Shown here: positions 26,885-35,691 of the stretch, in pieces | Layout of the letters: each line of letters begins with the position of its first letter | Position numbering within the stretch: the stretch's first letter is position 1 | From: CAKOTZ01 sp964489885 | Lineage (GTDB): Bacteria > Bacillota > Clostridia > TANB77 > CAG-508 | Length of the DNA stretch: 44,575 nucleotides | Assembly: GCA_964489885.1 (NCBI GenBank) | Contig: CAZAZX010000011.1 | Coordinates: 1-44,575 of the forward strand | Reading direction: 5' to 3' | The notes under the pieces: model-generated | Seen by the model: only the letters and a program-made list of their open reading frames with translations | Database searches by the model: none | Told to the model about the DNA's origin: nothing | Position numbers and translations under genes: made by a program

Positions 26885-29248
26885 TTAATTTTCTTCTGGC
26901 GGTGTTGCTGTTTTCAATTCTTGCCACCTTTCTTTTGTCATTAAAACTTGTCTTGGTTTGCTTCCCTCATAACCTGAAATTATTCCTCTTGCTTCCATTT
27001 GATCCATTATTCTTCCAGCTCTTGCATAACCAACTTTAAATCTTCGTTGAATAAATGATGTAGAAGCTTGTCCTGTTTCAATTACAGTTTCAATCGCATC
27101 CATCAAAAATTGGTCTGTATCATCATCTTCATCTTTTATTTCCTTATCTGGTGTTGCATTATTTTCTATTTTTTCCAAAATATCTTCACTATATGTAGTT
27201 TCACCATTAGATTTTAGAAAGTCAACAATTTTTTCTACTTCTTTATCTGAGATATATGCCCCTTGTATACGCATAGGCTTTGATACACCAACTGGTGAAA
27301 ACAACATATCTCCCTTTCCAAGAAGTTTTTCTGCTCCAGTCATATCTAATATAGTTCTAGAATCAACTCCTGAAGAAACAGCAAATGCTATTCTTGATGG
27401 GATATTAGCCTTAATTATACCTGTAATAACATCAACAGATGGTCTTTGTGTTGCTATAACTAAATGCATTCCTGCAGCTCTTGCCATTTGTGCAAGTCTA
27501 CATATTGCATCTTCAACATCACCAGGTGCAACCATCATTAAATCTGCAAGCTCGTCTATTATTATTACTATTTGCGGAAGTTTTTCTCCTCCTTCTTCTT
27601 TTTCAAGTTCTTCATTATATCCTTTGATATCCCTAACTCCTTTTGCAGCAAATAAACTATAACGATTTACCATTTCTTGTACTGCCCATGCAAGTGCACC
27701 AGCGGCTTTTTTAGGGTCTGTAACAACTGGAATTAGTAAATGTGGTATTCCATTATATACAGATAATTCTACAACTTTTGGATCAACAAGCAAAAGTTTT
27801 ACTTCGCTTGGCTTTGCTTTATAAATGATACTTGTAATTAAAGTATTTATACATACAGATTTACCAGAACCTGTTGAACCAGCAATTAAAACGTGTGGCA
27901 TTTTTGCAATATCTGCAATTACTTCTTCGCCAGCAACATCTTTTCCTAAAGCCATTGACACCTTCGATTTTGAATTTTTAAATTTATCAGAATCTATAAT
28001 ATCTCTTAATGGAACTACTTGTTTTTCTTTATTTGGAATTTCGATTCCAACAGCCTGTTTTCCTGGAATTGGAGCCTCAATTCTTATCGATTCAGCCGCT
28101 AAATTTAGTGCAATATCATCAGATAATTTTGCAATTTTACTAACTCTAACTCCTTCTGCTGGCTTTAACTCATACCTTGTTATTGATGGACCAACAGATA
28201 CTTTTTCAACTTTTGCTGAAACTCCAAAGCTATAAAGAGTTTTTTGAAGTTTTGTAGCAGTATCTGTTACAACCTTCTTTCCACCTTTCAAAATTTGAGT
28301 TTCACCTTGTTCTAATAATTCGATTGGTGGGAATTCATAATTTTCATTCTCGCTTGTTAATGTATGTTCCAATGTTAAAACCTGTTTTGTCTTTTCTTCT
28401 TTTTGTTCAACTTCTTGTTTAAACAAATTAGCTTCTATATTATTTGGATTTACTTTTTCAGGTTTTATTTCTTCTTCTGGCTTCTTCAAAATATTTTTAA
28501 TAGATTTTTTCGCCTTTTTGTTTTCTTTTTCATCTGGCAAATTTATTGTAATTTGCTGTTCATCAGGAATTTTCAACTGTTCTTCTGGAATTACATCTTG
28601 TTTCCTTAGTTTTTCTTTTTTAGTTTTCTTTTCCTTTATTTTTCTTGGCTTTTCTTCGTCTATTTCTTCCTCTTCTTCGTCTTCTTCATATTCTTCTCTT
28701 CTTTCTTTAATCTCTTCGACCAAATTTTGTATCATTTCTGCAGGTTTAAATCCAAGCATAAACATTAAAAGAACAATTGCTAAAACAGCATTCAAAATTA
28801 TAGTGCCTATCATTCCAATTAAATTTATTAACGGAATTGCTACCATTGCTCCAATTGCTCCACCACCTTGGTTGCTTTCTCCTAAAGTATAAGCATTTTT
28901 TACAATACTCCAAAATTCACCCTTTGTTGATAAATTGTCTTTTGATATTTCAAATATGCATAATATTACGCAAATGCAAAGTAAAAAAACAGTATATTGC
29001 ATTATTTTTCCCTTTGCATAATCCTTTTTTTGAGTTGCAATTCCAATCGCAAGTGCAAATGTGCCAAGTGGAATAATGTATTTTATCACACCTACAAGGC
29101 CACCTAACATCGGGCTTAATTGTTCTCCTATGTATCCTGATTTTGTGAATATAAGAACTGCCAGCAAAATACTTATTATTATAAGTACTGCTACATCTAT
29201 ATTATTATCTTTTGTGTGTTTCCTTGTTCTTGTTCTCCTTTTTGCCAT
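26885..29248 (-). CDS. ftsK: DNA translocase FtsK/SpoIIIE
   Basis: Translocase of about 787 residues that pumps DNA at the division or sporulation septum. Four N-terminal membrane helices are followed by an acidic-basic linker (about 190-330), the alpha domain, the motor with Walker A IAGSTGSGKSVCINTL and Walker B IVIIIDELADLMM, and the C-terminal winged-helix gamma domain (TSFIQRRFKVGYARAGRIMDQM). I chose the second of two adjacent ATG codons (MAKRRTR), with AAGGAG six bases upstream. Confidence 0.96.
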   Translation of the reverse strand: MAKRRTRTRKHTKDNNIDVAVLIIISILLAVLIFTKSGYIGEQLSPMLGGLVGVIKYIIPLGTFALAIGIATQKKDYAKGKIMQYTVFLLCICVILCIFEISKDNLSTKGEFWSIVKNAYTLGESNQGGGAIGAMVAIPLINLIGMIGTIILNAVLAIVLLMFMLGFKPAEMIQNLVEEIKERREEYEEDEEEEEIDEEKPRKIKEKKTKKEKLRKQDVIPEEQLKIPDEQQITINLPDEKENKKAKKSIKNILKKPEEEIKPEKVNPNNIEANLFKQEVEQKEEKTKQVLTLEHTLTSENENYEFPPIELLEQGETQILKGGKKVVTDTATKLQKTLYSFGVSAKVEKVSVGPSITRYELKPAEGVRVSKIAKLSDDIALNLAAESIRIEAPIPGKQAVGIEIPNKEKQVVPLRDIIDSDKFKNSKSKVSMALGKDVAGEEVIADIAKMPHVLIAGSTGSGKSVCINTLITSIIYKAKPSEVKLLLVDPKVVELSVYNGIPHLLIPVVTDPKKAAGALAWAVQEMVNRYSLFAAKGVRDIKGYNEELEKEEGGEKLPQIVIIIDELADLMMVAPGDVEDAICRLAQMARAAGMHLVIATQRPSVDVITGIIKANIPSRIAFAVSSGVDSRTILDMTGAEKLLGKGDMLFSPVGVSKPMRIQGAYISDKEVEKIVDFLKSNGETTYSEDILEKIENNATPDKEIKDEDDDTDQFLMDAIETVIETGQASTSFIQRRFKVGYARAGRIMDQMEARGIISGYEGSKPRQVLMTKERWQELKTATPPEEN

Positions 29249-29332
29249 CATTTTCTCCTTAAACATTTATAGACTAAAAGAGGACAAACCTTGTAAAATT
29301 ATAAATTTTAAAGATTTGCCAACTTTCAACTA

Positions 29333-29881
29333 TTATTTCAATTCTTTTCTATTCTCTTGTACAGTTTTTATAACTCCATCTATGTTTTCATCAAAATCAT
29401 TTTGAACTTTATCTAGAGTACTACCAATTGAAGTTTGCATTTCTTTAAGTGAAGTATCTATTGTTGTATGAATTGTTTTAAGTGATTCAGATAAAACGTT
29501 TTCAACATTTTCTAAAATTTTATCAGCATATTCTTTTGTTCCACTTGTAATTTCTCTAGACATTTCATTAGCAGTTTCTATAATTTCAGTTTTTTGCTCA
29601 TAAGCCTTTCTTGTTATTTCATGTTCATCAATCATTGCTATTATTCTATTTTCTGCTTCTTTTACTATGTCATTAGCTTCTTTTTTTGCTTCATCTAAAA
29701 TTCTTTCTCTCTCTTCTTTTACCCATTTAGCCTGTTTTAGTTCGTCTGGCAATTTTAATCGAATTTCCTTTATAATATCTAATAACTCATCTTTTTCCAT
29801 TATTCCTCTTTTTGTAAAGGGGACTGTTTTACTTCTTTCAACAATATCTTCTAAAGTCTCAAGTAGTGTAAAAATTTCCAT
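29333..29881 (-). CDS. Coiled-coil protein of the RsmD neighbourhood
   Basis: Protein of about 182 residues, helical throughout, resembling DivIVA-like or V-ATPase subunit E-like coiled coils (KEERERILDEAKKEANDIVKEAENRI). In related Clostridia a similar gene often lies beside rsmD, which fits here: it starts about 50 bases after rsmD. The frame is open to an ATG at 29893, but that codon abuts the AAGGA, so the ATG at 29881 is preferred. Function unknown. Confidence 0.65.
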   Translation of the reverse strand: MEIFTLLETLEDIVERSKTVPFTKRGIMEKDELLDIIKEIRLKLPDELKQAKWVKEERERILDEAKKEANDIVKEAENRIIAMIDEHEITRKAYEQKTEIIETANEMSREITSGTKEYADKILENVENVLSESLKTIHTTIDTSLKEMQTSIGSTLDKVQNDFDENIDGVIKTVQENRKELK

Positions 29882-29929
29882 AATTTTTTTCATTCCTTCC
29901 GATGAAAATATAATAATAGGTCTATATTC

Positions 29930-30482
29930 CTATTGTATGAATAACAGCTTAACTCTTCCATACCTTTTTATATTAACAATATTTATTTTTAGTTTTTCTA
30001 TTTTCTCTACAACCATATCTTCATTATCTGTTTCAGCAACTACTAAAGCATCTTCATTTAATAAATTAAGTTCTATTATCTCCTGTAATGATAAAAATAT
30101 GAGATTGCTTTCATAAGGCGGATCCAAAAAAACTAAATCAAATTTTATATTGCTATTTTTTAATTCATTTAAGCATTTTTTATAGTCTAATGTAAGTATT
30201 TTACTTTCATTTGTAAATTTTGTTTTTTCAATATTCTGTTTAATTATATTTACTGCCCTTGGTGATTTATCACAAAAAGCACAATATGAAGCACCTCTAC
30301 TTAGAGATTCTAGCCCGAAGTGCACCAGACCCTGCAAATAAATCTAAAACATTAGCATCAATTATTTTATTTTGAATTGAACTAAATAATGACTCTTTTA
30401 TTCTGTCTAATGTTGGCCTAGTTTGTAATCCTTCTAAAGTATATAACTTTGTTCCTCTTGCCTTTCCACTTATTATTCTCAT
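29930..30482 (-). CDS. rsmD: 16S rRNA (guanine966-N2)-methyltransferase RsmD, read with a +1 shift at CGG
   Basis: The ATG at 30482 has GGAG about 7 bases upstream. The first 55 codons give MRIISGKARGTKLYTLEG... to LDLFAGSGAL, then CGG (30317-30315) breaks the frame inside the SAM-binding loop. Skipping the C gives GSGAL-GLESLSRGASYC and then the catalytic DLVFLDPPYES, total 183 residues, the normal RsmD size. Without the shift the protein ends six codons later (stop TAG) and lacks the catalytic NPPY-type motif. RsmD methylates G966 of 16S rRNA during 30S assembly. No other lesion is visible. Confidence 0.87.
30315..30317 (-). other. rsmD: Putative +1 recoding site, CTT-C-GGG
   Basis: In-frame CGG inside the SAM motif of RsmD. 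Skipping the C gives Ala-Leu-Gly-Leu-Glu, the family sequence. Confidence 0.75.
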
Positions 30483-30646
30483 ATCATACTACTCCATTAT
30501 TCATATATATTTTATTTTATTATAAAAATATGTCAATATAATTAACACAAATGTAATATATATTTAATATTTATGTAACAGTTATATTTTTACAATTTTT
30601 TCTTGCATATTATATTTTTTTATGTTATTATATTTAAGTAATTCAT

Positions 30647-30720
30647 AGGGGTATAGTTCATCGGTAGAATAAGAGTCTCCAAAACTCCAGAGCTAGGTTC
30701 GATTCCTAGTACCCCTGCCA
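30647..30720 (+). tRNA. tRNA-Trp (anticodon CCA)
   Basis: Cloverleaf with a perfect acceptor stem AGGGGTA/TACCCCT, D stem GTTC/GAAT, anticodon loop CTCCAAA (anticodon CCA), T stem CTAGG/CCTAG around TTCGATT, and an encoded CCA end. The anticodon stem has one A-C mismatch at its top. Confidence 0.93.
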
Positions 30721-30739
30721 AAAAAGGAATGGTTAACTT

Positions 30740-31459
30740 ATGATAAATTCTATGCTTTATTATTTTCTACTATTTTTGATTTATGCTTTTGCAGGCTGGA
30801 TAATGGAAGTAATTCTATTTTTGGTTAAAGAAAAAAAGTTCATAAACAGAGGTTTTTTAATAGGCCCTTATTGCCCTATATATGGTTTTTGTGCAGTTTT
30901 AATGGTACTAACCTTTGATAAATTAACTTCAACCCCCTTTACTTTATTTATAATGGCAGCCTTTGTTTGTACTTTTTTTGAATATATAACAAGCTACATA
31001 ATGGAGAAACTTTTCAATGCAAGATGGTGGGATTATAGCCAAGTTTCATTCAATATAAATGGTAGAGTATGTCTTCACAATTCTATTTTATTTGGTTTAT
31101 TAGGACTTTTCTTAATATATATAGCAAATCCATTTGTAGAAGGTCTAATTAGTCAAATACCAAGCGATATTTTACCAATAATATCAGGAATTTTATTGGT
31201 ACTATTTATAATTGATAATATAATTTCATTTAATATTATATCAAGAGTAAGAACAACAACAAATGCAGTAATAAAAGACAATACAGAAGAAATAACAGAA
31301 AAAGTAAAAAATATTTTATTAAATCGTTCTTTATTGTCAAAACGTTTAATAGAATCATTCCCTAATTTAAAATTAGTAATAGAAGAAAGATTAAAAGAAC
31401 AAAAAGAAAAATTAATAGAACAAACGGAAAAAATAAAAGAAAAAATAAACAGAGAATAA
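30740..31459 (+). CDS. CmpB-like membrane protein, second copy
   Basis: Membrane protein of 239 residues with about five helices and a C-terminal charged coiled coil. It shares YAFAGWIMEVILF, GFLIGPYCPIYGFCAV and WWDYSQVSFNINGRVCL with the 16174-16959 gene and is the same family. AAAGGA lies 11 bases before the ATG. It begins 20 bases after tRNA-Trp and is followed by a terminator overlapping its stop codon. Confidence 0.75.
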   Translation: MINSMLYYFLLFLIYAFAGWIMEVILFLVKEKKFINRGFLIGPYCPIYGFCAVLMVLTFDKLTSTPFTLFIMAAFVCTFFEYITSYIMEKLFNARWWDYSQVSFNINGRVCLHNSILFGLLGLFLIYIANPFVEGLISQIPSDILPIISGILLVLFIIDNIISFNIISRVRTTTNAVIKDNTEEITEKVKNILLNRSLLSKRLIESFPNLKLVIEERLKEQKEKLIEQTEKIKEKINRE

Positions 31460-31477
31460 TACTCTCTGTTTATTTTT
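31444..31477 (+). terminator. Terminator after the CmpB-like gene
   Basis: A 12-bp stem (AATAAACAGAGA and TCTCTGTTTATT, 7-base loop) is followed by TTTTT. Confidence 0.85.
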
Positions 31478-31514
31478 CACTTAAATTTTGGGGGCTTATA
31501 GAACAGGAGGTTCT

Positions 31515-32104
31515 ATGTCTAAAAATTTTTTTAAATTCTATCTTTACTTCATATTCTTTATTTCAATTTTTATTTTATTAATTCTTGTCCCTCTAAATCT
31601 GGTAAAATCAGACTACTCTCCCTCAGATTCAAATCGGTACAATTTTGCAAAACTTAACTGGCGATTTTGCTTGGCCAGCTCCACGGATATACTAGAATAA
31701 CATCAAATTATGGTCCGAGAAAAGCACCTGCTGCTGGTTCTTCTACCTTTCATTCTGGAATTGACATTGGTGCACCAGAAGGAACAAATATAGTTTCAGC
31801 ATTTCCTGGTAAAGTTACACTTACTGAATTTAAAGGAGCTGGAGGATATACTATAACAATAGAAAATGGTAATTTTACTGCATCATATTGTCATGTAAAT
31901 CCTAACTTTATTGTACATATTGGTCAAATAGTAAATAAAGGAGAAATAATTGGTCAAGTTGGGCCAAAATATGTATATGGAGTAAAAAATAACAAATACA
32001 AAGATAAAAATGGTAGCCCCACAAATGGAGCTACCACAGGTCCTCATCTACATTTTACTTTAAGAAAAGATGGTAATATTGTAAATCCCTTAGATTTCTT
32101 GTGA
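31515..32104 (+). CDS. M23 metallopeptidase, read with two +1 shifts at CGG
   Basis: The ATG at 31515 follows ACAGGAGG. Forty codons give a membrane anchor (YLYFIFFISIFILLILVPLNL) and KSDYSPSDSN; then CGG (31635-31637) breaks the frame. Skipping the C gives GTILQNLTGDFAWPAP, and a second CGG (31684-31686) breaks it again. Skipping that C gives GYTRITSNYGPRKAPAA, the HSGIDIGAP zinc motif, and GPHLHFTLRKDG with the HxH motif, ending NPLDFL. Total 195 residues. WP.PGYTRITS.FG.R is the usual entry to M23 domains, so both shifts restore family sequence. Likely a membrane-anchored peptidoglycan endopeptidase; most M23 relatives have a longer stalk. Confidence 0.85.
31635..31637 (+). other. Putative +1 recoding site, AAT-C-GGT
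   Basis: First in-frame CGG in the M23 gene. Skipping the C gives Asn-Gly-Thr and leads to the WPAP segment. Confidence 0.7.
31684..31686 (+). other. Putative +1 recoding site, CCA-C-GGA
   Basis: Second CGG in the M23 gene, in frame only after the first shift. Skipping the C gives Pro-Gly-Tyr-Thr-Arg, a conserved M23 entry motif. Without it a TAG follows two codons later. Confidence 0.75.
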
Positions 32105-32107
32105 TTA

Positions 32108-32560
32108 TTACATATCATCGTCTTCATGTTCGTCTTCACATTCACCACAAGAACCACAATTTCCAGAACATCCCATTGAATCTTCGCCATTCCAATCAAC
32201 TTCAATTACGTTTTTACATTCTGGGCATTGAATTTCATTGCTTTTATTTGATGGATCAAGCACAAAATTGTAGTTGCAATATGGACAAATTACTTCCAAA
32301 TCAAATTCTTCATCTTCATCTAGATAAATATCTTTTTCAATTGAATTAACAACATCTTCAACATTTTTAACTTTAGCTTCAATTTGGTTTTGTCTATTAT
32401 AAATATTAGAAATTTGTTCGTTTAAATTCTCAATTTCATTCGAAAACTCTTTAAGCAAATCATCAATTTGCCCCTTAACAAATTCCGCTTCGTCCTTATT
32501 TTGTAGCTTATCATCTACATTTTTTACAACATCATCATATTTTTTACTTAATTCAGACAT
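32108..32560 (-). CDS. CD1247-like protein with zinc ribbon
   Basis: Protein of 150 residues: an N-terminal coiled coil (about 1-75), a zinc ribbon ICPYCNYNFV...IQCPECKNVIEV (about 90-122) and a cysteine- and acid-rich tail (CSGNCGSCGECEDEHEDDD). Proteins of this layout sit beside efp in many Clostridia. It starts 17 bases after efp ends. Function not established. Confidence 0.75.
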   Translation of the reverse strand: MSELSKKYDDVVKNVDDKLQNKDEAEFVKGQIDDLLKEFSNEIENLNEQISNIYNRQNQIEAKVKNVEDVVNSIEKDIYLDEDEEFDLEVICPYCNYNFVLDPSNKSNEIQCPECKNVIEVDWNGEDSMGCSGNCGSCGECEDEHEDDDM

Positions 32561-32577
32561 TTACAAACCCTCTTCAA

Positions 32578-33144
32578 TTAAACTCTTTCCATATATTCAC
32601 CAGTTCTAGTATCTATTCTTATTTTATCTCCAGTATTAACAAATAGTGGAACATTTATTGTTGCACCTGTTTCTAATGTTGCAGGTTTTGTTGCATTAGT
32701 TGATGTATTTCCACTAAATCCTGGTTCAGTATATGTAATTTCCAATTCAACAAACATTGGAGCTTCTACAGCAAATATGTTTCCCTTAAAAGATAAGATT
32801 TTTACAACCATATTTTCTTTTAAAAATCTTAATGTATCACCTAAATCGGCCTTATTAACTGGAATTTGTTCATACGTTTCATTATCCATAAAATAATATA
32901 AATCACCATCATTATAAAGGTATTGCATTTCTCTTTTTTCAATTTCTGCACCTTGTAATTTTTCTGATGGATTAAATGTTTTTTCAATTACTGAGCCATT
33001 GATAACATTCTTTAACTTTGTTCTAACAAAAGCAGCACCCTTGCCTGGTTTAACATGTTGAAACTCAACTACCTTATATACAGTTCCATCTAATTCAAAT
33101 GTTGTTCCATTTCTTACATCTCCTGCCATATATACTTCTGCCAT
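32578..33144 (-). CDS. efp: Elongation factor P
   Basis: EF-P of 188 residues relieves ribosome stalling at polyproline. Three beta-barrel domains are visible: KOW-like N-terminus with the tip loop HVKPGKGAAFVRTKLKN carrying the lysine, the central OB fold and the C-terminal OB fold (GDKIRIDTRTGEYMERV). AAAAGGGG precedes the ATG. Part of the YqeG-prepilin peptidase-PepP-efp-CD1247 run. Confidence 0.96.
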   Translation of the reverse strand: MAEVYMAGDVRNGTTFELDGTVYKVVEFQHVKPGKGAAFVRTKLKNVINGSVIEKTFNPSEKLQGAEIEKREMQYLYNDGDLYYFMDNETYEQIPVNKADLGDTLRFLKENMVVKILSFKGNIFAVEAPMFVELEITYTEPGFSGNTSTNATKPATLETGATINVPLFVNTGDKIRIDTRTGEYMERV

Positions 33145-33208
33145 TTTTATAACCCCTTTTCCATAATATATTTACATTTCAATATTTTACTATATTTAAC
33201 CCTAAAAA

Positions 33209-34279
33209 TCAAGGTATTATAATATAATTCTTCTCAGAATTGGTTAATTTTATACAATTATTTTTAGAAATTAAAATAGTATCTTCAATTCTAATTCCAA
33301 ATCTTCCTGGAATATAAACACCTGGTTCAACAGCCATAACCATATTTTCCTTTAAAATATAGTCGTATCTTGAGCTCATTACTGGAAGTTCATGAACATC
33401 CATTCCCACTCCATGTCCAAGTGCATGAATTAAATCTAAGTCATTAATTTTGAAATCTGACTCCACACCTCTTACTAATGTTTTTATATTAGTGTTTACC
33501 ATACAATCTTTTAAAACATTTAATTGATTTTTTAAAACTAAATCATAATATTTTTTTATTTCTTCTGGAACATACTTCATAAATACAGTTCTAGTCATGT
33601 CGGCACAATATCCTTTATATTTTGCTCCGAAATCCATTAATATTATGTCTCCCTTTTGTATTTTTCTACCTGTAACAATACTATGTGCCTTTGAAGAATT
33701 TGGCCCTGAAGCTACTATAGTTTCAAAAGCTACTCCATCTCCACCATTATTTTTAATATAGTTTTCTATTTCCCTAGAAATTTCTATTTCAGTCATTCCA
33801 ATTTTTATAAACTTTAATATATGTGAAAAGCACCTATCTGTTATTTCACAAGCTTTTTTTATTTTTTCAATTTCGTCTTCGTCTTTAATAATTCTTTGTT
33901 TTTCGATTAAATGCTCTGTTTCAACAAAATCATTAATCCTATATAATTGTTTTAATCTTTTATAGTTTTCATAAGTTACAAATCCTTCTTCAAATCCTAC
34001 TTTTTCACAGAAAATAAAGAAGTTTTCATAATCTTCTTTTATCATAGTTTTTTTATCATAAGTAACAATTTCATCTTCAATTGTTAAAACAGAATTAACC
34101 GCTTCTATATATCTACCATCTGTAACAAAGGCATTTTCTTTTCTAGTAATTAATAATTCACCTTCAGCATCAATATTTGTTAAATATTTAATGTTAATAG
34201 GGTTAGAAACAATCATTCCTTCAATATTTAAAGCATTTAGTTTATCACGAAGCCATCGTAAACGAATATTCAAAAACAT
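33209..34279 (-). CDS. Xaa-Pro aminopeptidase family (M24B)
   Basis: Peptidase of 356 residues: an N-terminal creatinase-like domain (about 1-125) and a pita-bread metallopeptidase domain. Metal ligands are visible in MDFGAKYKGYCADMTRT (two Asp), HALGHGVGMDVHE (His), VEPGVYIPG (Glu) and RIEDTI (Glu). AAGGGGG lies only 2 bases before the ATG at 34279; a TTG two codons later has better spacing, so the start is uncertain. Confidence 0.93.
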   Translation of the reverse strand: MFLNIRLRWLRDKLNALNIEGMIVSNPINIKYLTNIDAEGELLITRKENAFVTDGRYIEAVNSVLTIEDEIVTYDKKTMIKEDYENFFIFCEKVGFEEGFVTYENYKRLKQLYRINDFVETEHLIEKQRIIKDEDEIEKIKKACEITDRCFSHILKFIKIGMTEIEISREIENYIKNNGGDGVAFETIVASGPNSSKAHSIVTGRKIQKGDIILMDFGAKYKGYCADMTRTVFMKYVPEEIKKYYDLVLKNQLNVLKDCMVNTNIKTLVRGVESDFKINDLDLIHALGHGVGMDVHELPVMSSRYDYILKENMVMAVEPGVYIPGRFGIRIEDTILISKNNCIKLTNSEKNYIIIP

Positions 34280-34316
34280 CGCCCCCTTATATTTTTAATA
34301 CTAGTTTTAATTATTA

Positions 34317-35063
34317 TTAAATCATTCCTAAAGTAAATATTGTTAATAGTACTTTCATAATTGTTGTCATTGGTACTATCATAGCAATAAACGAAGAAAT
34401 AACTATGAATGGGCCAAAAGGTATGTATTCATTAGTTTTCTTTATTTTTGTAGCCAATAAAATTATACTAACAATTGCTCCAATTAAGAAAGACATAGCT
34501 GACACACTTATAATTCCTAATGCTCCAAAAATAAGTCCAAGACCACACATTAATTTGACATCGCCAAATCCCATAGCCTCTTTTCCAGCAATCAAGCCTC
34601 CAATTAAAGTTATAAGTAAAAATATCCCTCCACCTATAACTAAACCAATTACTCTATCTGTAGCAATATTTAAATAATTAAATCCAAGTATAAACGTATA
34701 ACATAAGCCTATTTCAAACAAACTTAAGTTTAATCTATTTGGAATAATTTGCATTTTATAATCAATAATAAATATTGCAATCAATATTGGTGTAATTATC
34801 ATATATAAAATTAAATTCAGATTTCCATAAAAATTTTCGCTTATTCCGTGAACACTTAGTAATACCAAATATGTTAAAATTGTTATTGTAATTAGTATAT
34901 AATTAGGTCTAAACCTATTTTTATATTCAATAAAAAAATCTTTTGAAAAAATCTTTTTCTCTTCTGGTGCTCTTTTAATAATCCAATCTGTGAACTGTCC
35001 AATAATTGCACCTATTAAAATAAATAAGATATAATATGCTATATGTATATCATTTAGATACAT
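34317..35063 (-). CDS. Prepilin peptidase, A24 family
   Basis: Polytopic membrane protein of 248 residues with eight or so helices. The two catalytic aspartates of the GxGD aspartic peptidases are visible: FIIDYKMQIIPNRLN and GFGDVKLMCGLG. There is no four-cysteine zinc insert. The family cleaves the leader of type IV pilin-like proteins. It overlaps the end of the YqeG gene by 14 bases. No pilus assembly ATPase lies in the window; the two pilin-leader proteins of the island downstream are possible substrates. Confidence 0.9.
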   Translation of the reverse strand: MYLNDIHIAYYILFILIGAIIGQFTDWIIKRAPEEKKIFSKDFFIEYKNRFRPNYILITITILTYLVLLSVHGISENFYGNLNLILYMIITPILIAIFIIDYKMQIIPNRLNLSLFEIGLCYTFILGFNYLNIATDRVIGLVIGGGIFLLITLIGGLIAGKEAMGFGDVKLMCGLGLIFGALGIISVSAMSFLIGAIVSIILLATKIKKTNEYIPFGPFIVISSFIAMIVPMTTIMKVLLTIFTLGMI

Positions 35064-35559
35064 TTGTTTTCTCCCTTTTTAAATAACTTTTAATTATTAA
35101 ATTTTCAACTGGTCTTTTTACTTTAGTTATCCATATATCTCTTTCTTCTAATGGTTTTGTAAGAATAGAAAACATTTTCATTCTATTTGCCCCTAAAACA
35201 TCTGTTAAAACTTGATCTCCAACCATTGCTACATTTTGTGGTTGCAATTGTAAAATTGTTAAAGCCTTCTTATAGCCACCTAAAAGTGGTTTTTTTGCAA
35301 AAAAAACATAAGGAATTTGTAAAGCATCAGAAACAATTTTTATTTTTTCAATATGATTGCTGTTTGAAAGTATGCAAAACTTAATTTCTTCATTTTTCAA
35401 ACTTTCACACCACTCTTTTACTCCATCTAACATTGTCCTATCATAGTATAATATTGTATTGTCAATATCTAATAAAATACCTTTAATATCGTTCTTTTTT
35501 AATATTTCTTTATCTATTTTTAGTATATTTTCTAAATACAAATCAGGATAAAAAATCAT
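35050..35559 (-). CDS. YqeG-family HAD phosphatase
   Basis: Protein of 169 residues with HAD motifs GILLDIDNTILYYD (DxD nucleophile), LSNSN, and MVGDQVLTDVLGANRM (motif IV). Its relatives (YqeG/GEP4) dephosphorylate phosphatidylglycerophosphate or unknown substrates. It is the first gene of the minus-strand run leading to efp. Confidence 0.9.
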   Translation of the reverse strand: MIFYPDLYLENILKIDKEILKKNDIKGILLDIDNTILYYDRTMLDGVKEWCESLKNEEIKFCILSNSNHIEKIKIVSDALQIPYVFFAKKPLLGGYKKALTILQLQPQNVAMVGDQVLTDVLGANRMKMFSILTKPLEERDIWITKVKRPVENLIIKSYLKREKTNVSK

Positions 35560-35653
35560 AAAACTGTTCCTTTCAAAGCTCTTTACTTTTTTATATTTTA
35601 TCTTAGAAGTATAATTATTTCAATAGGTTTAGGTAAAATTTTTATTCATAACA

Positions 35654-35684
35654 AATAAGAGGAAATCTTTGATCTCCTCTTATT
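35654..35684 (-). terminator. Terminator after the SleB-like gene
   Basis: AATAAGAGGA and TCCTCTTATT form a 10-bp stem just past the stop codon of the SleB-like gene. Confidence 0.7.
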
Positions 35685-35691
35685 TATTATA

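Noticed and set aside
30647..30720. tRNA-Trp as the decoder of CGG
   Set aside because: Its CCA anticodon reads UGG normally, and reading CGG as Trp would not restore any frame.
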